Source: Theobroma cacao
Lineage: Eukaryota; Streptophyta; Magnoliopsida; Malvales; Malvaceae
NCBI RefSeq assembly: GCF_000208745.1
Contig: NC_030850.1
Span: 31,874,099 to 31,938,098 of the forward strand
Length of the DNA: 64,000 nt
Direction of reading: 5' to 3'
The position numbers and the translations under genes were made by a program. Positions 11,471 to 24,174 of this stretch are shown one piece after another. Each line of letters begins with the position of its first letter. The stretch's first letter is position 1. The notes beneath the pieces are model-generated. The model did not search any database and was not told the DNA's origin. It worked only from the letters and a program-made list of their open reading frames with translations.

Positions 11471-14460
11471 CGTTTTAGCCTTCGGCTGATATTTCGGGTA
11501 TTCCGAAAATCAAAACGGATCGAACTGGAAATTGTGACGATCTGAGGAGTGGAGGAGGGTAAGATCGTCGTAATCAAGGCCTCCGCTTCATATCATGAAA
11601 GAAAGGATCAACTTTGACCCCAAAATGAAGAAAGCGAGAGGGGAGGAGAGCGCTGGGGTAAATATTGGGTTAAAAAGACGAACAGCGGCTCAATGGATTT
11701 CACAATTATGGGGCAAAATTGAAATTTCCATAATCCAGATCTCGGTTTGTCTGTGGGCTCCCCTGCTTGTTGTGTGCGGTGACGTCGTTTCCCTCAGTTT
11801 GATCCATAAAAATTCTTAAGATTCTGGACTCTAATGCCACTACAAACTCGTACACACGGCTTTTTTCTATTTCTTCGTCGGCCCAATATTGTTCTTTTGG
11901 AAATTTGTTTTTTCTTTTGTAACGTGTTATTTTGTGTGAAAAATAATTCGTTTATAAAATTTAATAAAATGAAAGTATTTATATGATTCTAAAATTTAAT
12001 TGTACGTTTGAGTAATAGCAAAATATATAATGTAGAATCTTATACGTACTCTCTCATATACTGTCTTTTGTCACATCTTAGTTTTCAGAATATAAGGTGC
12101 TCAACCAGTGGAATAGACGCATCAATGGATATGCTCAAGCCAAGCTTAAATAAAATATCCAGTTTCTACTTATTTTTAGAGTTTAGCCTGATTAACCTAA
12201 AAAGCATGCTTAACTCTGGCTTTTTAATTGATTCGAAGTTTTGTGTTCATGTTGAAGCTTACTTTGTTTAACCGAATTATAGATAAAATTAATATTGATG
12301 TTGAAATCAAATGATCTATGGAGTCCAATTAACCTTGTGTCGAGGAGATAGTCAAACTTGCCGTTAAATTTTGAACTCAATCTCCTTATATACAACACAT
12401 GGCATTTATTAAAATTCTTATGTTAATTTTATTAATTAAATATTAACAACAGTTTGATCTTTTAAGTACACTCATTTATCTGTCAATCAATAGGGAGGTA
12501 TCACAAGGTAAAATTACAAAGGTGTTTAAAAAACAAACTCATTGTAGACGTTTAATTTTGATTAATTTTTAATTTTTTGAAATGTTGTTTTACGTAATTA
12601 AAATAAGTAGGAATTATACAAGAATATGGAAGTAACTTAGAATGAGTGATAGAGTTTATCAGTTATTCTCACACTTGTGATGTTTTACAGAATTTGACTT
12701 TATGATTCAAATATAAAGATAATTAAAATGACTTCTTCTTAACATTTTTTTAAACACACGTACTTCACCATTTCTTTATTCTTTAAGAGTACACGTAGTA
12801 CATTGTTAAATGTCACTACTCTATTACCAAAAACTTACACATTCTATCTAATTATGTGATTTTCTCATAACTATTCTTTCCATAGTCAACATGTTCTTCC
12901 CAAAACGTCCAATGAACCTTTTTTTCATAATAAATGTGCCTTTCTCATAAGCGATTCTTTTTTATAGTGAATGTGCTTTCCCCATAATGAGCATGTTCTT
13001 CTATACAGAATATGTTCTCTTAAAAGTGCTCTTTCTACCAACTTCTCATAAGAAAACATTCATATTTAATATAAATATGAGAGTTTAGCATTTTGGGAGA
13101 TAGGAGAAATTCATTAGAAATTACTCGTAACACCTTTTCAAAGCTTTTTCAAATATTCTCACCATTCAACTTTTGTATTGGTCGAGCTCTATCGCCTTCT
13201 CCACCTATTCATTGATTTCTTATTCTTCATCTTCTACACTTATGCTTCAAAGATTGCTCCAATCTTTTTTTTTACCATGTTAGTTCATCCCATTTTACTT
13301 GTTGTAACACATCTTCTCTCTTTACCAACATAAGCCACTACACACACGAAAAGAAAAGGCACACCAAGTGATTGGAAAAGAAGCATTCAAATATTCTGTA
13401 TTGGACTAACATTTTTATATCATGTGCATTATATGTTATTTTTTTTTCAAATTTTAAATAATAATTATATATTAGATATAGATTTACTTTATATATGTTA
13501 ATTTTTTATTGATTTTTAAAAATAATTATATATAGATCATTAAATTGTATATTATACAAACAACTGAAACTAATAAAGTGCATATTAATCGAAATTTGCA
13601 TTAACATGTAAGTTTATCCCATGTGCAAAATATACTAAATTAACATAAAGTTAATTACTTTTAACATTAATTAATGTAAAATCAAAACTCTAAAAGTAAA
13701 ACAATTCAATCTAAAATTAACTTTTCCAATAGAATTAGAAACCTCACTTATAATTTGGGTAAATTTATTAATATTTATAATAAAAATTTAGAAATATAAT
13801 AAATAAAAATATCCATTTTCTTTAAATTAAAAGCTTTAAAAACATTGGCACTTTTATATATATTTCCACTTTTATTTATTTTTAAATAATAATTATATAT
13901 AAGTACAAATAGTTTTAAAGTATAAACTTGAAATTTTATGATAATAGTTTAGAAATTTTGCAATTCTATTTAGAAAAACATTTTTAATAAGAATAGTTCA
14001 ATGTAATTATATTTTTACAAATTGAATAAATTTTATTAATACTTATAATAAAAAATACTTCGTATGACAATTTAAAAATATAATGAACAAATATGTTAAT
14101 TTTTGTCAATAGTTTTCTAACATTATAAGAAATTAAAACAAATGAGCACAGTATTTGTTTAGAAAGAAATACAACCTTAAAAATGGAAAACAAATAAAAC
14201 ATACAAACACAATAACTCACAAAATTAAAATTATCGATGAGACCTAAGTATATTTTTTTTATTTTGAAAAAATGGGGAATTTGAACCATATTTACTTATA
14301 AATAAGAAAACATCTTGTTCGAAGAATTAAATTCAACTCCTGATTGATAAAAGAGAAAAAACTTTAAATTTTTGGGTACTCAACGCAATTAAAATAAAAT
14401 GGAGGCACCCGGCCGTAATTTTCCATCGAGCTTCATACTCATATATGCTCCCATTGCTTT
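11471..14460. other. Intergenic region, SAR1 to RPL29
   Basis: The SAR1 upstream region (a TGGGCC box in reverse at 11880-11885) passes into AT-rich DNA. 12820-13015 contains imperfect repeats built on ATGTG/ATGTTCTT and CATAA words. 13400-14300 is very AT-rich. I find no gene with recognisable similarity. Confidence 0.5.
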
Positions 14461-14470
14461 CTACGCAACG

Positions 14471-14479
14471 AAACCCTAA
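14471..14479 (+). promoter_or_regulatory. Telobox in the RPL29 promoter/leader
   Basis: AAACCCTAA, the interstitial telomere motif common just upstream of or within leaders of plant ribosomal-protein genes. It lies 204 bp before the start codon and just before a likely leader intron (about 14517-14601, AAG/GTACGG to TTTGCAG). Confidence 0.7.
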
Positions 14480-14674
14480 CTCCGTAACAGCGCCGAGAAA
14501 TCTCCCTCGCTGTAAGGTACGGCCTTTCTTTGCTCAGCTACCTTACCTTATACCTTCCATCTTCATTATCTCATTTTGCTCTTTGCTTAAATGATTTGCA
14601 GATTTAGTAGAAAAATAGTAGTATTACTAATAAGATTTCTCTGGTTAAATGATCAGTGTTAGAGTAGCTGAGAG

Positions 14675-14950
14675 ATGGCGAAATCGAAGAATCACACAGC
14701 CCATAACCAGTCTTACAAGGCCCACAAGAATGGGATCAAGAAACCCAAAAGGCTCAGGCACACATCCACCAAAGGAGTTCGTTCTTTTTTCCGAAATCTT
14801 TTTTGCTGTTTTCAAATTTATTTTTTGTTTTTTCTTTTAACATTTCCTTTTATTGTGATTGTTTAGATGGATCCTAAGTTCCTCCGGAACCAGAGGTATG
14901 CCAGGAAGCATAATAAGAAGAACGGCGGATCTGCTACCGAGGAAGAGTAG
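14675..14950 (+). CDS. 60S ribosomal protein eL29 (RPL29)
   Basis: Exons 14675-14776 and 14867-14950 encode 61 residues, the normal plant length. The protein begins [12 protein letters not shown] and continues with the very basic eL29 signature ([11 protein letters not shown], then RHTSTKG, then [18 protein letters not shown]). The single coding intron splits STKG from MDPKF, and the second exon starts with an internal ATG. eL29 is a small eukaryote-specific protein of the large ribosomal subunit. The upstream telobox and short leader intron are typical of plant ribosomal-protein genes. Reading past the donor gives a longer frame (14675-14866) that is intron translation. Confidence 0.96.
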
Positions 14951-16908
14951 ACATTTTGAGGACTTTTCGCGGTTCTTTTAAGCATATGATTTCGCTTTTT
15001 CTGTTGTAAGACATTGCCAGTTTTGGAACTAGTCTGACTTTATCTATCAATTAGGTGATGATTCTAAATCTCTCACAACTGATGTCTTGATTCTTCTCAC
15101 AATTATTAAGAATTCGTTGTCCGAAGCTTTGATCGAAAATTTTGTGGTTTTTGCCCACTGCTTGATTGATGCCCCATTTTATTTTCGTTAAATTATACTG
15201 TGTTTTTCAATGCTCAATAGTTCTCCAAAAATCTGATATCAGTAGGATTCTTAAGGGGAAGTTGCTGTATGAAGTTTCTATCTTTCTGAGTAGTTTATTT
15301 TAGAAACACAAATTGTCTGATTATTGTTGTAAGTTTTCTTGGTAATGAAGATTCTTATAAGCTGGAGGAATGTCATTCCATTGCAATACTGTTCTCTTTA
15401 CGGATTTAATGATTTCTTTTTGAAGGGTACTGGTTTCTTAGGATTGTTATATTGATACTAAGTAATGAGCACTTTTGACTACTATTATGGAAGTTGTTGC
15501 TCACTCCACATGAGGTGGATTTGATAAGGTTAGTGAATTATCAACGACATTATGCGATAATACAATAGTAAATTGATGAGTGGATGACCAGCATAAGCTT
15601 GAGTGCAGAAGCAAAAGTATTTCTGTATTCCATGTAAAGCTGATATGAGATTTTTTTAGTTGTAAAATGGTCGGGAGCCAAGCTCTCCTTTTTTATTGCT
15701 AGGCAGGAGCCCAACCTGTAACTTTTAGCATTAGAAAACTAGTCTTACTGAATTTTTTGAGTTGTTGCTAGGGCCAGTTGCTCAGTGTCCGTGTGTTTTC
15801 CCCTTGTTGGCAGAGAAACAACAGTGACACTCTTAGCCTGATTCAACACTCATAGGCCTTCTGCCCACTCAAGTTGGGTAAAGAACTAGTAAATTTAAGA
15901 GCACTTTTATTCCATCTTCTTGTTCTCTCTTCACTTCTCCTCCATCTAGAGAATGGGCAAAATGTAAGCAGCGGTGCATGCCAACGAACCTGATGTGGTA
16001 CCAACCAGGTTTGCATGTCATCTATTCTCATGATTCATCACTGAACCAACTTAATGGGATTTGGATTTGTCATTTTCATTCAACTTTATGTGCTGGAAGA
16101 TTTGTATAGCAGATAGTTGGAAGTCATTATCACATCATCAAATCCTCAGAGCTTTTGAGTGATGTGTTTTGCTTGCTGTAACTCAAACCATGTGGCATGT
16201 ATAAAGGATACATAAATCTTATAAATTTAGTTTCCGCTAATGTCAATTGATTGAGTGGTGTGGCATCTAATGGTTATATAAAGCGATGGTAGATTAGTTT
16301 GATTTCTTATCTGATCAAGTGCCACTCAATTATGTCACTGCCATCAAGTTAGTCTAAGGTTATTTTAACCCTGACTATGTTCACGCAATTCTTAAGGTGA
16401 TAAGTTTAGGTCGCGGGCCAACGGAGTTTTGGATGTGAGTTATTGCATTTGTTTTATTTCGAGCAATCGGGAAATTGCTTACCTGCAAAATGCCATTAAA
16501 AGGTCCGTCTCGTGGAAACTTCCCATAACCGAGTTGCTGGAGTCCTTTCTATGGGCCGTATCAAGGAACCCAAACCCTCCAAATTTTTAGCCTTGGTGGA
16601 TTAGTGAAATGGTGAAGTTTTGGCTAATATGTGACCATATTGGAGACACAGACCAATAAACATCATCTCTTCCTTCGATGAGCACACACTTCGGATAAGA
16701 AACCACAGTCCTCATTATCTATTTTCTGCTAGTGTTAGTGGACGATCCATTACGTGGAAATTACTGCTAAATTACACTTGGAACTAGAAGTGGAACATGA
16801 GAATTGAGAAGCAAGATGTAGTGCCTAGGTATTTAATTAAAGTTAACTCGTATACAACCTTGTGGAAACCATCTGACAATATTCAAGGAAGAAAACAGAG
16901 AAGAAACT
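14951..16908. other. Intergenic region, RPL29 to universal stress protein
   Basis: Begins with the RPL29 3' UTR and ends with the 3' UTR of the minus-strand universal stress protein gene. Between them I see no coding family, RNA gene or organised repeat. The frame at 15843-16031 is isolated and unrecognised. Confidence 0.5.
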
Positions 16909-18021
16909 TTATATCTTCTCTGGATGCTTCACGATCACCACTGGACATTTAACATGCTTGGCACAATGATCGCTTACACTTCCCAGAAGCGTCCTGTAGA
17001 ATTGGAAAGGGGAAATCATCCTTATTTTATCTTGCCTGGAAACAAATTGGTATAGAAGTTGAAAGGTGTGGAAGGAGGGAAATTATTTAGGCTGTTATAC
17101 CTTTTGAGGAAACCATAACCGTGGCTTCCCATCACCAGTGTATCGGCTTTGATCTTTTCCACCGTATGACATATTACTTCCTTTGCATCTCCACTTCCAA
17201 CAATTCTCTCCACAATTATCTGCACGTTGTTAATCAGTAACAGCTGTGAGAGATGATAAACCGAACCGAATTGAATCATAGAGGGTAAATAAAGCAACAT
17301 AAACTTCAAAACAAGAGGCCTACATTGCTGCTGAATTTTGAATAGATAGTTTCGGCTCTTCCCATCACTGAATTGACCAGATCACTGCCATATTTTTCCA
17401 AGGCTGTGATCACATCGCTGGAAAACACATACCCTGTAACAAGGAGGTCAGACTGGTCAGTAGGTATACAAAAACCTCGAATAAGCAGCGAGAATAATAG
17501 TTGTTGAACAAATTTTCCTCCCTGTTAATCTCTGATATAGGGAAAAACATTGAAAACTTGTTTAGCTAAGAGAGCAAGAATTGATTTGACAATTCGGGGA
17601 AGAAGTAACTCTTACAGGAAAATTTGCCAATTGCAAGAAAAATCTTTTATCCTTTTTGAGGTAAGGAGAAAAGGGAATTGCGAGTAGATACATAGGAATT
17701 GGAAAATGGAGAAGAGCATTAATACTTGTTTTTCAAAAGAGTAATAACAACACACTGAAAGCTGCAACTTTCTCGTAATAAGAAACTTGTTACAGTTTCC
17801 AGGGAAGAAGGAAAAGACACAAGCAACGGTTGCAAACCTGCAGCGTCGAAGGAGGAGTAGACAGGAGGTGGAGGTTTCACATAAAGAAGCACAAGGGTGT
17901 TGGTTGTGTTTTGAGAAAACAAATTTCCGAGACACCATGAAAGTGCATACATGCTCTCCTCACTCTCATCCACGGCTACCACAATTTTGCACTCTTTTTT
18001 CTTGAGGTTCACTGCTTCCAT
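16909..18021 (-). CDS. Universal stress protein A-like (ATP-binding USP) protein
   Basis: Minus-strand exons are 17838-18021, 17324-17433, 17101-17219 and 16909-16993, giving 165 residues, normal for single-domain plant USPs. The fold signals are present in order: the first strand KIVVAVDESEESMYAL with the nucleotide-contacting Asp, the LVLLYVKPP strand, the VERIVGSGDAKEVI segment, and the ATP-binding loop LVMGSHGYGFLKRTLLGSVS. That loop satisfies G-2x-G-9x-G(S/T). It ends VKCPVVIVKHP and KI. Such proteins bind ATP and are linked to hypoxia, drought and defence responses; a specific role cannot be read from sequence. The exon 3 acceptor (GTGCAG/ATAATT) is chosen by frame and family similarity. 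Confidence 0.92.
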
Positions 18022-21000
18022 TGCTACAACTCTGGATTTTTGTGCTCTCTTCTTTTTGACTTCAACACTTTGATATAAGAAGCTCCGATGAATTATTGGC
18101 CTTAAGATGTTGATAAGAAAGCAAATGAAAGCTCAAATATTTATGGGTGGTATCTGGTCGTGGTTTTTGAAATGAAAGGGGCTGTATCCTGGAAAAACCA
18201 GTTTAACCCAGAATAAATTATTAAGAAAATCGTACTGTTTGGCCAATGGGCAATCACAATCATATAATAAGTAATTAATTAAAGCAAACAACCAGTCAAA
18301 ATTGATTTTAGAAAGCAGGTGAGGCGAGTAGTGAGCTATAAGGTCAGGCTTTTGCCTTGTTTGTTGGATATGGAAAATCCCATCCTGTAGGACCCATTGA
18401 TTCCTTCTCAAGGAATCTCCATGGTCAACATCTTGCTGAAGCTAAGCCTTGGAGGAGCAAATATCTGACCAGAAAAGTTGAGCTTCACCACGTCATTCTT
18501 ATTGCAATCATTCGCAGCATGACGCTACGGTTGTTCATAGAGATAGAAATGGTGTGGATATTTTCCTTGCCCAAAAATGAAATGGATAGTTCAATTGTTT
18601 TCACCGATGTGTTTTCTTATGTGCCATTACTTATGTATGATTGTAATGTCTTTTGAACTTGACATATGCAGTAGTCATATTGGATAAAAGTTATGTATAT
18701 ATGCACCAACTTTTTATATAAGATTCATTGATTCTTTGCAGTCTACTCTGAGGATGAAAAAATTTGCAGTTTTGAGTGAGTATAGAATCTACCGGCTACT
18801 TCCAACTGCCAGAATTTGTACGCTCAACTGTTTATATTGTTTTCTACTTTCTGGTATGACCTCATCAATGATCTACAACTACAAAGAAGCTTTAGGTTCG
18901 AATCCAGTCGAAACAGGATTTCGATAAGGCCCCGCAGATAGTAAAATGGCAATTGTCGTGATCGGGTGGAAGAAAGACAAGTCCTTGTAATAGTCCAAAT
19001 CAGTTGTTTATTATGTGTGCAAGCTGAGAAAAGGTACCGCCGTGCTTTGTCTGCAAAAAGCCTAGAAAAATGCACCTCATTTTCTTTCCACTGGCCAGTT
19101 GTTTTGGTTGGAGCAACACTACTACTTTAGATCTAATCTTCTTAATGGTTGGATAATCTAAAGAGAAGGATTAGATAATAGCTTTGTTTTGTTTTTTTGA
19201 GATGAGCATCTGCAATGCTAGCGCCTTGCAGCTTTGTCTATCCAATTTTTTCTTCCTCTAGACTACGTGGATAGCTATGAATAGGGCTACAAGCTCAATT
19301 ATTGCAGGCTCGTAAGACCCCTTCATAAACCAAGTGTACACGTGGCACCCAAGGTAGGCCTCCCCTGGCACCTGCCCTTAAAAAGTTACTATTGACAGTC
19401 AGAGCACTTAAATTTCTTGTATTGGAAGGTATAATTAATGAAAGTTAAATAAATAAATTAAAAATAATTCATAAAAAAATAAAAAATTATTTATAATAAT
19501 TAATAAATTTTAATAAGTATTACATTAATTATAAAAAATTATAAATAATAAATAATATATATAATTAAATTTAATATTAAAAATTATTATCTATAGTCAA
19601 ATTCAAATAATGAATATCTTAAAATCATTATTTGAACTTTGTTTTAATTGTGATGAACGGGAATTTTATTATCCAAATTTTATACGAACCTGACTATAAG
19701 ATATTATATAATCTTATTAATTAAATCTGAGTAACGCAATATAATAGATATTTCCAATCATATATTTGCTCCTTCATTATTTAAAGCATTATCAACAAAA
19801 AAACTGTCCCGTGTCTCTCTTCTTCTTGCAGGTCTTTGCTCGGCCCAAGAAGGACATCAACCCAGTCCAGCTCACGGTCTCCCCGTCTGGACCTCAACAT
19901 GGTCTTGGGTTGTAAATCCATTTGCGATCTCTTGATTACTACTTGCTTTTCGGATATAATAAGAAAGTGCGTATAAAGTTTTATTTTGATTAGAGACTAA
20001 TAAAGTTTTTATCCTTTGCATGCATGTAAGGCAAAATCCAACCCTTTGAAAGGTAGGCCATTTGCAGCCTCCGTTGGTGCATTTTCTAATTTGTTTGTTT
20101 TTATTGTCCTTTCCTGATAAATTCAACAAGGGGGGTGTGGCTTCTTTCCTTCCCTAATTTCTCTCATGCCAGCTCAAGACTTCACGTAGGAAAAGAACTC
20201 TGGTGCTGGTAGTTTAATCGCAACTAAGAATTCATTCATATAGATTTAAAACAAAGTTTAATGGAGCCACGTCTAGAATATTTTCCTGGTCTTCAAGCTG
20301 GATTCCCTCCCTCAATCCCTCCGATTAGCGGCAGTTGTGTCTTTGTCACCCTGCTATAATGCGAGATATAATTGAAATTTGGAAGGCCGATCGAGGGTCG
20401 AAAAGGATTCCGAGAGAACGCTTATGTTTCATTGATTGCTTCCAGGCTTCCCAAGTACAATGTTATCCAAGGTCAAGTGTTAAGACATACGAATGCAACG
20501 AGAAAAACAGCTCCTTGTACTCTTACCGCTACATTTGGGGAAACGAAATAAATTGTTCGATATGAAATTTGGATCTATGAGAAATAAGAGCATACAGTGA
20601 TCTGCGAAGGCACGAGAATCGGATCAAAGGAACTGCTGGCATCTGAAAATCTGGATGTAGTGCTTGACTCCTGAGAAGAAAAAAGATTATATATATATAA
20701 TTCTGCCTCTCTTTTTCTTCCTGTTGGAGAGATGATTTGGCTAGAAGAAGAAAGGGTCATGAATAGATAGCACTTGGTACAGATCCTCGCCGTTTAATTC
20801 ATTTGCATCAATGATACCGTTCGGCAGCCCCCAACAATTCCATTCCCATTCCAAAACTAAACATTGGGAAGATTCAATCAACTATACATGTTGCATTAAT
20901 GAGCTGAGACACACGTTTAAATTCGAAGAACAGAACCAATGAAGCAAAGGATAGAGAACATGATGGGAAGATCAAGTCGTCTCCTGTCTAACTTGCCTTA

Positions 21001-24000
21001 AAGAAAATTACAAAGCCGGTCACAACTCAATGTTTTGACAAATGAAAATAATGTTCCGGTTAGCAATGTACAAAGATGTAAGGAATGTACATATGACCAT
21101 TAAATATAAACTTTTGTGGCATAACTGCAAACCTATGAGCTTCCCTTCTAGATATTAGTGTTGGCCAACGGTAGACCTTTTCCTTTTTCTCTTATTTGAC
21201 AAATGAGAAATTCTATTTTTACTTTTTAAATATAAAGATGAATTGAGTCAAATGCTTGATTAAATGTTTGATTAAACAGTGGTAAACTTGATGAAGCATA
21301 ATGACATGTGAACCACATGTCTTTGACTTATATTGGTAATTAAGTATCTATATGTGGAGATGATCATAGGTTTAAATGTTTTTGGTTTACTCTTTTGAAT
21401 TCTGACCATGCAATATGCAGAGTACAGTAATAATTTTGATATTGGTTCGAGTGAAATATTAGACAGGGAGTAGGAGAGTTGGCCACCAAGTGGTCACCAA
21501 TACTATACGTGGAGCCATGGACCAGCCCAGTTTCAATCAAAGGTAGATACTGGGCTAGAACTTTTTCATACGACCAAACCGAATAGCAAACTTTATAGAC
21601 ACGGTCTCGTCCACCTTATCTAAAATAGTAGCTCAAGTTGACTAATCTGTCCCATATTAACCCCCACTTTTAAGCTAAGAATTCAACAACCTCCCACCGC
21701 TTATCAAGTTCCATTAATATTTCTAACTGAAACTCTATATATTATAGCCTTCACCACCTTTCTAGCGAAATCACAAAATTATATTCAAATTCACTTCATA
21801 ATAATTGGATCAAATTAATCATTCATTTCCTTTTTGTTAATAAATAGAGTTAATTGATCATTCGAACTTCGGATAGCCTTTTTATTAAAGTATTTAATAC
21901 ATAAAAATTAGCTGACCTCAAATATCTTGTTTCGGTTCAGCAGAAACAGAAGCATTGGTGCTGGGCCTGCGGATAGCTTCTGTGCCCAAATGATTAGTCT
22001 AATTTAGAAAATGGTTTTATTTTCTTGATGGAAGCACGAGTTAGCTTTTAATTAAATTAACTCAGCAAGATCTCGCATACACGCAAGTCTATAAATTCCT
22101 ATCCAGGACGTGGGCCCCATTAGCCTAATCAGAAAAAACGGACGGCCGAGATGAGTCTTGTGAAGTGGGCCATGGTGTCCCCACCAAAGCTCAGGGTTAG
22201 TGCCCACCACTTAGCTTGATCGCCCCCTCCCTCCCTGAAAGCCAAAAAGTTCAGTTTCAGTGCCTTCGTCGCCGCCGTTTGTGAGCCTTAAAAATGATAA
22301 GCCGCCAAATAATTAGATAAAAATCCAATTCCAAATTGCCTTTCAAAGAGAGAGAAAAACAAATTGAAGAAAGACGATAAGGTCGAGAAAGGATAAGCAC
22401 AAATGTCAGCATCTTATTTATTTATTTAACAAATGGCAGCATCTTTAAATATAAATAAAAATAATAAGAAAATTAGTAATTATTTTTTTTGGGTAAATAT
22501 CTGAAAATTTGAAATTTGAGATTGGAAAAAAGAGGTAGAAAAGAAAGAATATTATCGAGCGTCAAAAAGGAGGGCCCCATGGAAGAGAAGCACAGCTATT
22601 CTTTGCTCATGCTTTTTTCGGTGAGCGCGTTTGTTATTTTTTTTTCATTTTAAAGTCATTTAGTGTTTTTCAAAAGTGGGGCCCACCTTTTTTAAAATTT
22701 CTGGTGGCCAGAGCGTTCCAATGTCGTTGATTCTAGATCACACGTCTCGAATTCAAACCTAAAAGGAAAAAAATTTGAATTGGACATGGGGACATGAAGA
22801 CGTATCGTGATTTAATAATGATTAACTCAATAATTCTGTCACTTCTCCTTGTAGGAAAACTAGATTCCCAAATTTGCCCTTTCCTTTTTTAATTCGTGAT
22901 GATTACAATTATTTTGATTGGGAAAAGAAATTGATCACTTTCGTGCCTTTAAAACGGCACCATATACATTGCAAAGCTCGTGAAAAGTGCCCCCCACTTT
23001 ACTAACAACAATGACATTGTGGAAAATGATATGTCAAAACAAATTTCAAACACCCACTAATGCTCTTTTCAACCTATTAATTATATCAAAACCATATTAT
23101 ATGCATGCTAATATGGAATAGTTGCAATATTGATTTTTTTTTTCAATATTATTCTTCTCACCTTGCAAGACCATAAATATTGAACAATAAATTACTCTCA
23201 AAATTCTCATAGCAAAATATATTTATCTAATTTTAAATGTTTCTGCTCCATTTAATTGATATTTTTACTCTTTATATTTTTATAAAAAATAAAAAAAATA
23301 ATCAAACGGAACCCTAATTTTTAAATCCAAATATCCACTTGAATATTATTTTTCTACATTTTACATAATATTATATTTTACTTATGACATTCGATTAGTA
23401 TTATATTAAATTAAAAATATCAAAGGCATAAACCTATTTGTTTCACGGTGCACAAGCAAGGAATCCTTGTTCCAATGCCAAGGAACTACTATAAGAACAC
23501 GAAAATGTGGGGTTTCTTAATGGAAAAGGCGACTTGTTTGTTCTTTTTCAAATTTACCTAAGAACAGCAAATCAGATTTCTTTTTTTATTATTTATAAAT
23601 TATTTTCTTACCAATTTAGCATATACCTTATCTACATCAAGGTTCATTCAAAAGACTCCAACAACCTTTCCATTTTAAGGATGAAAATCGAAATGTACTA
23701 TTACTTCATCACAAATTACATTGTCTTGTGCAAGTATTAATCCAAATACAAATAACTGCAAAAAAAAAAAAGGTTTACTATTTTCCTGGATTTAAGTTCT
23801 GTTTGACCTTTGAATGTTTAAATTTTGTTTTGATTGAAAGCAAGTCAAAGCGTTCCAGTTACAGCTTTCACAACCGGCTAAAAACCGCGTCACGGTTTAC
23901 TCAAGTCTTTCTCATTCAAAAAAAGAAAAAAAAAAGCCAAATAAAATAATAAAATAAGGGGAAATAAAATAGCCAAGCAAAAATATTTAATAATTTATCA

Positions 24001-24174
24001 GTTAAGATAAACAGGGGGGCATTTCTGGAATTTCGAGCTCTGTTTCTCATATTTAAAGTCCAGTCTCTGAAGGAGAGGAGAGACATTGAAAAAGGAAAAC
24101 AGAGGAGAGCAAATTTTGAAACATCCGTAAGAAAAAGTTAAGTTTTCAAAAACAAAAGGGAAAGCTGAGAGGAA
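18022..24174. other. Gene-poor intergenic stretch (about 6 kb)
   Basis: Contains the USP upstream region, an AT-rich block at about 19430-19620, and low-complexity A/T tracts at 22400-22560 and 23220-23420. A less AT-rich, promoter-like patch lies near 22080-22330 with two TGGGCC boxes. Short frames here (18357-18656, 19872-20129, 20335-20565, 20575-20760) show no family similarity I recognise. The last 150 bases are the likely leader of the RING-CH gene. Confidence 0.5.
22080..22330. promoter_or_regulatory. Orphan promoter-like patch with TGGGCC boxes
   Basis: GTGGGCCCCA around 22110-22119 and GTGGGCCA around 22165-22172 match TCP/site II words and are followed by a pyrimidine-rich tract (CCCCCTCCCTCCC) and CG-rich sequence at 22262-22280. 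No coding region starts within 1.8 kb downstream on the plus strand. A distal promoter of the RING-CH gene with a long leader intron, or a non-coding transcript, would both fit; neither is shown. Confidence 0.25.

Noticed and set aside
18893..18903. GGTTCGAATCC-like word, as in a tRNA T-arm
   Set aside because: No acceptor stem, D-arm or anticodon arm can be built around it, and no A box lies at the right distance.
20575..20760. Ser-rich 61-codon minus-strand ORF
   Set aside because: Reads partly like a real Ser-rich tail, but no exon partner or homologue can be named.
23507..23949. Plus-strand ORFs upstream of the RING-CH gene
   Set aside because: Low-complexity hydrophobic and Lys-rich translation with no family match and no joining splice sites.
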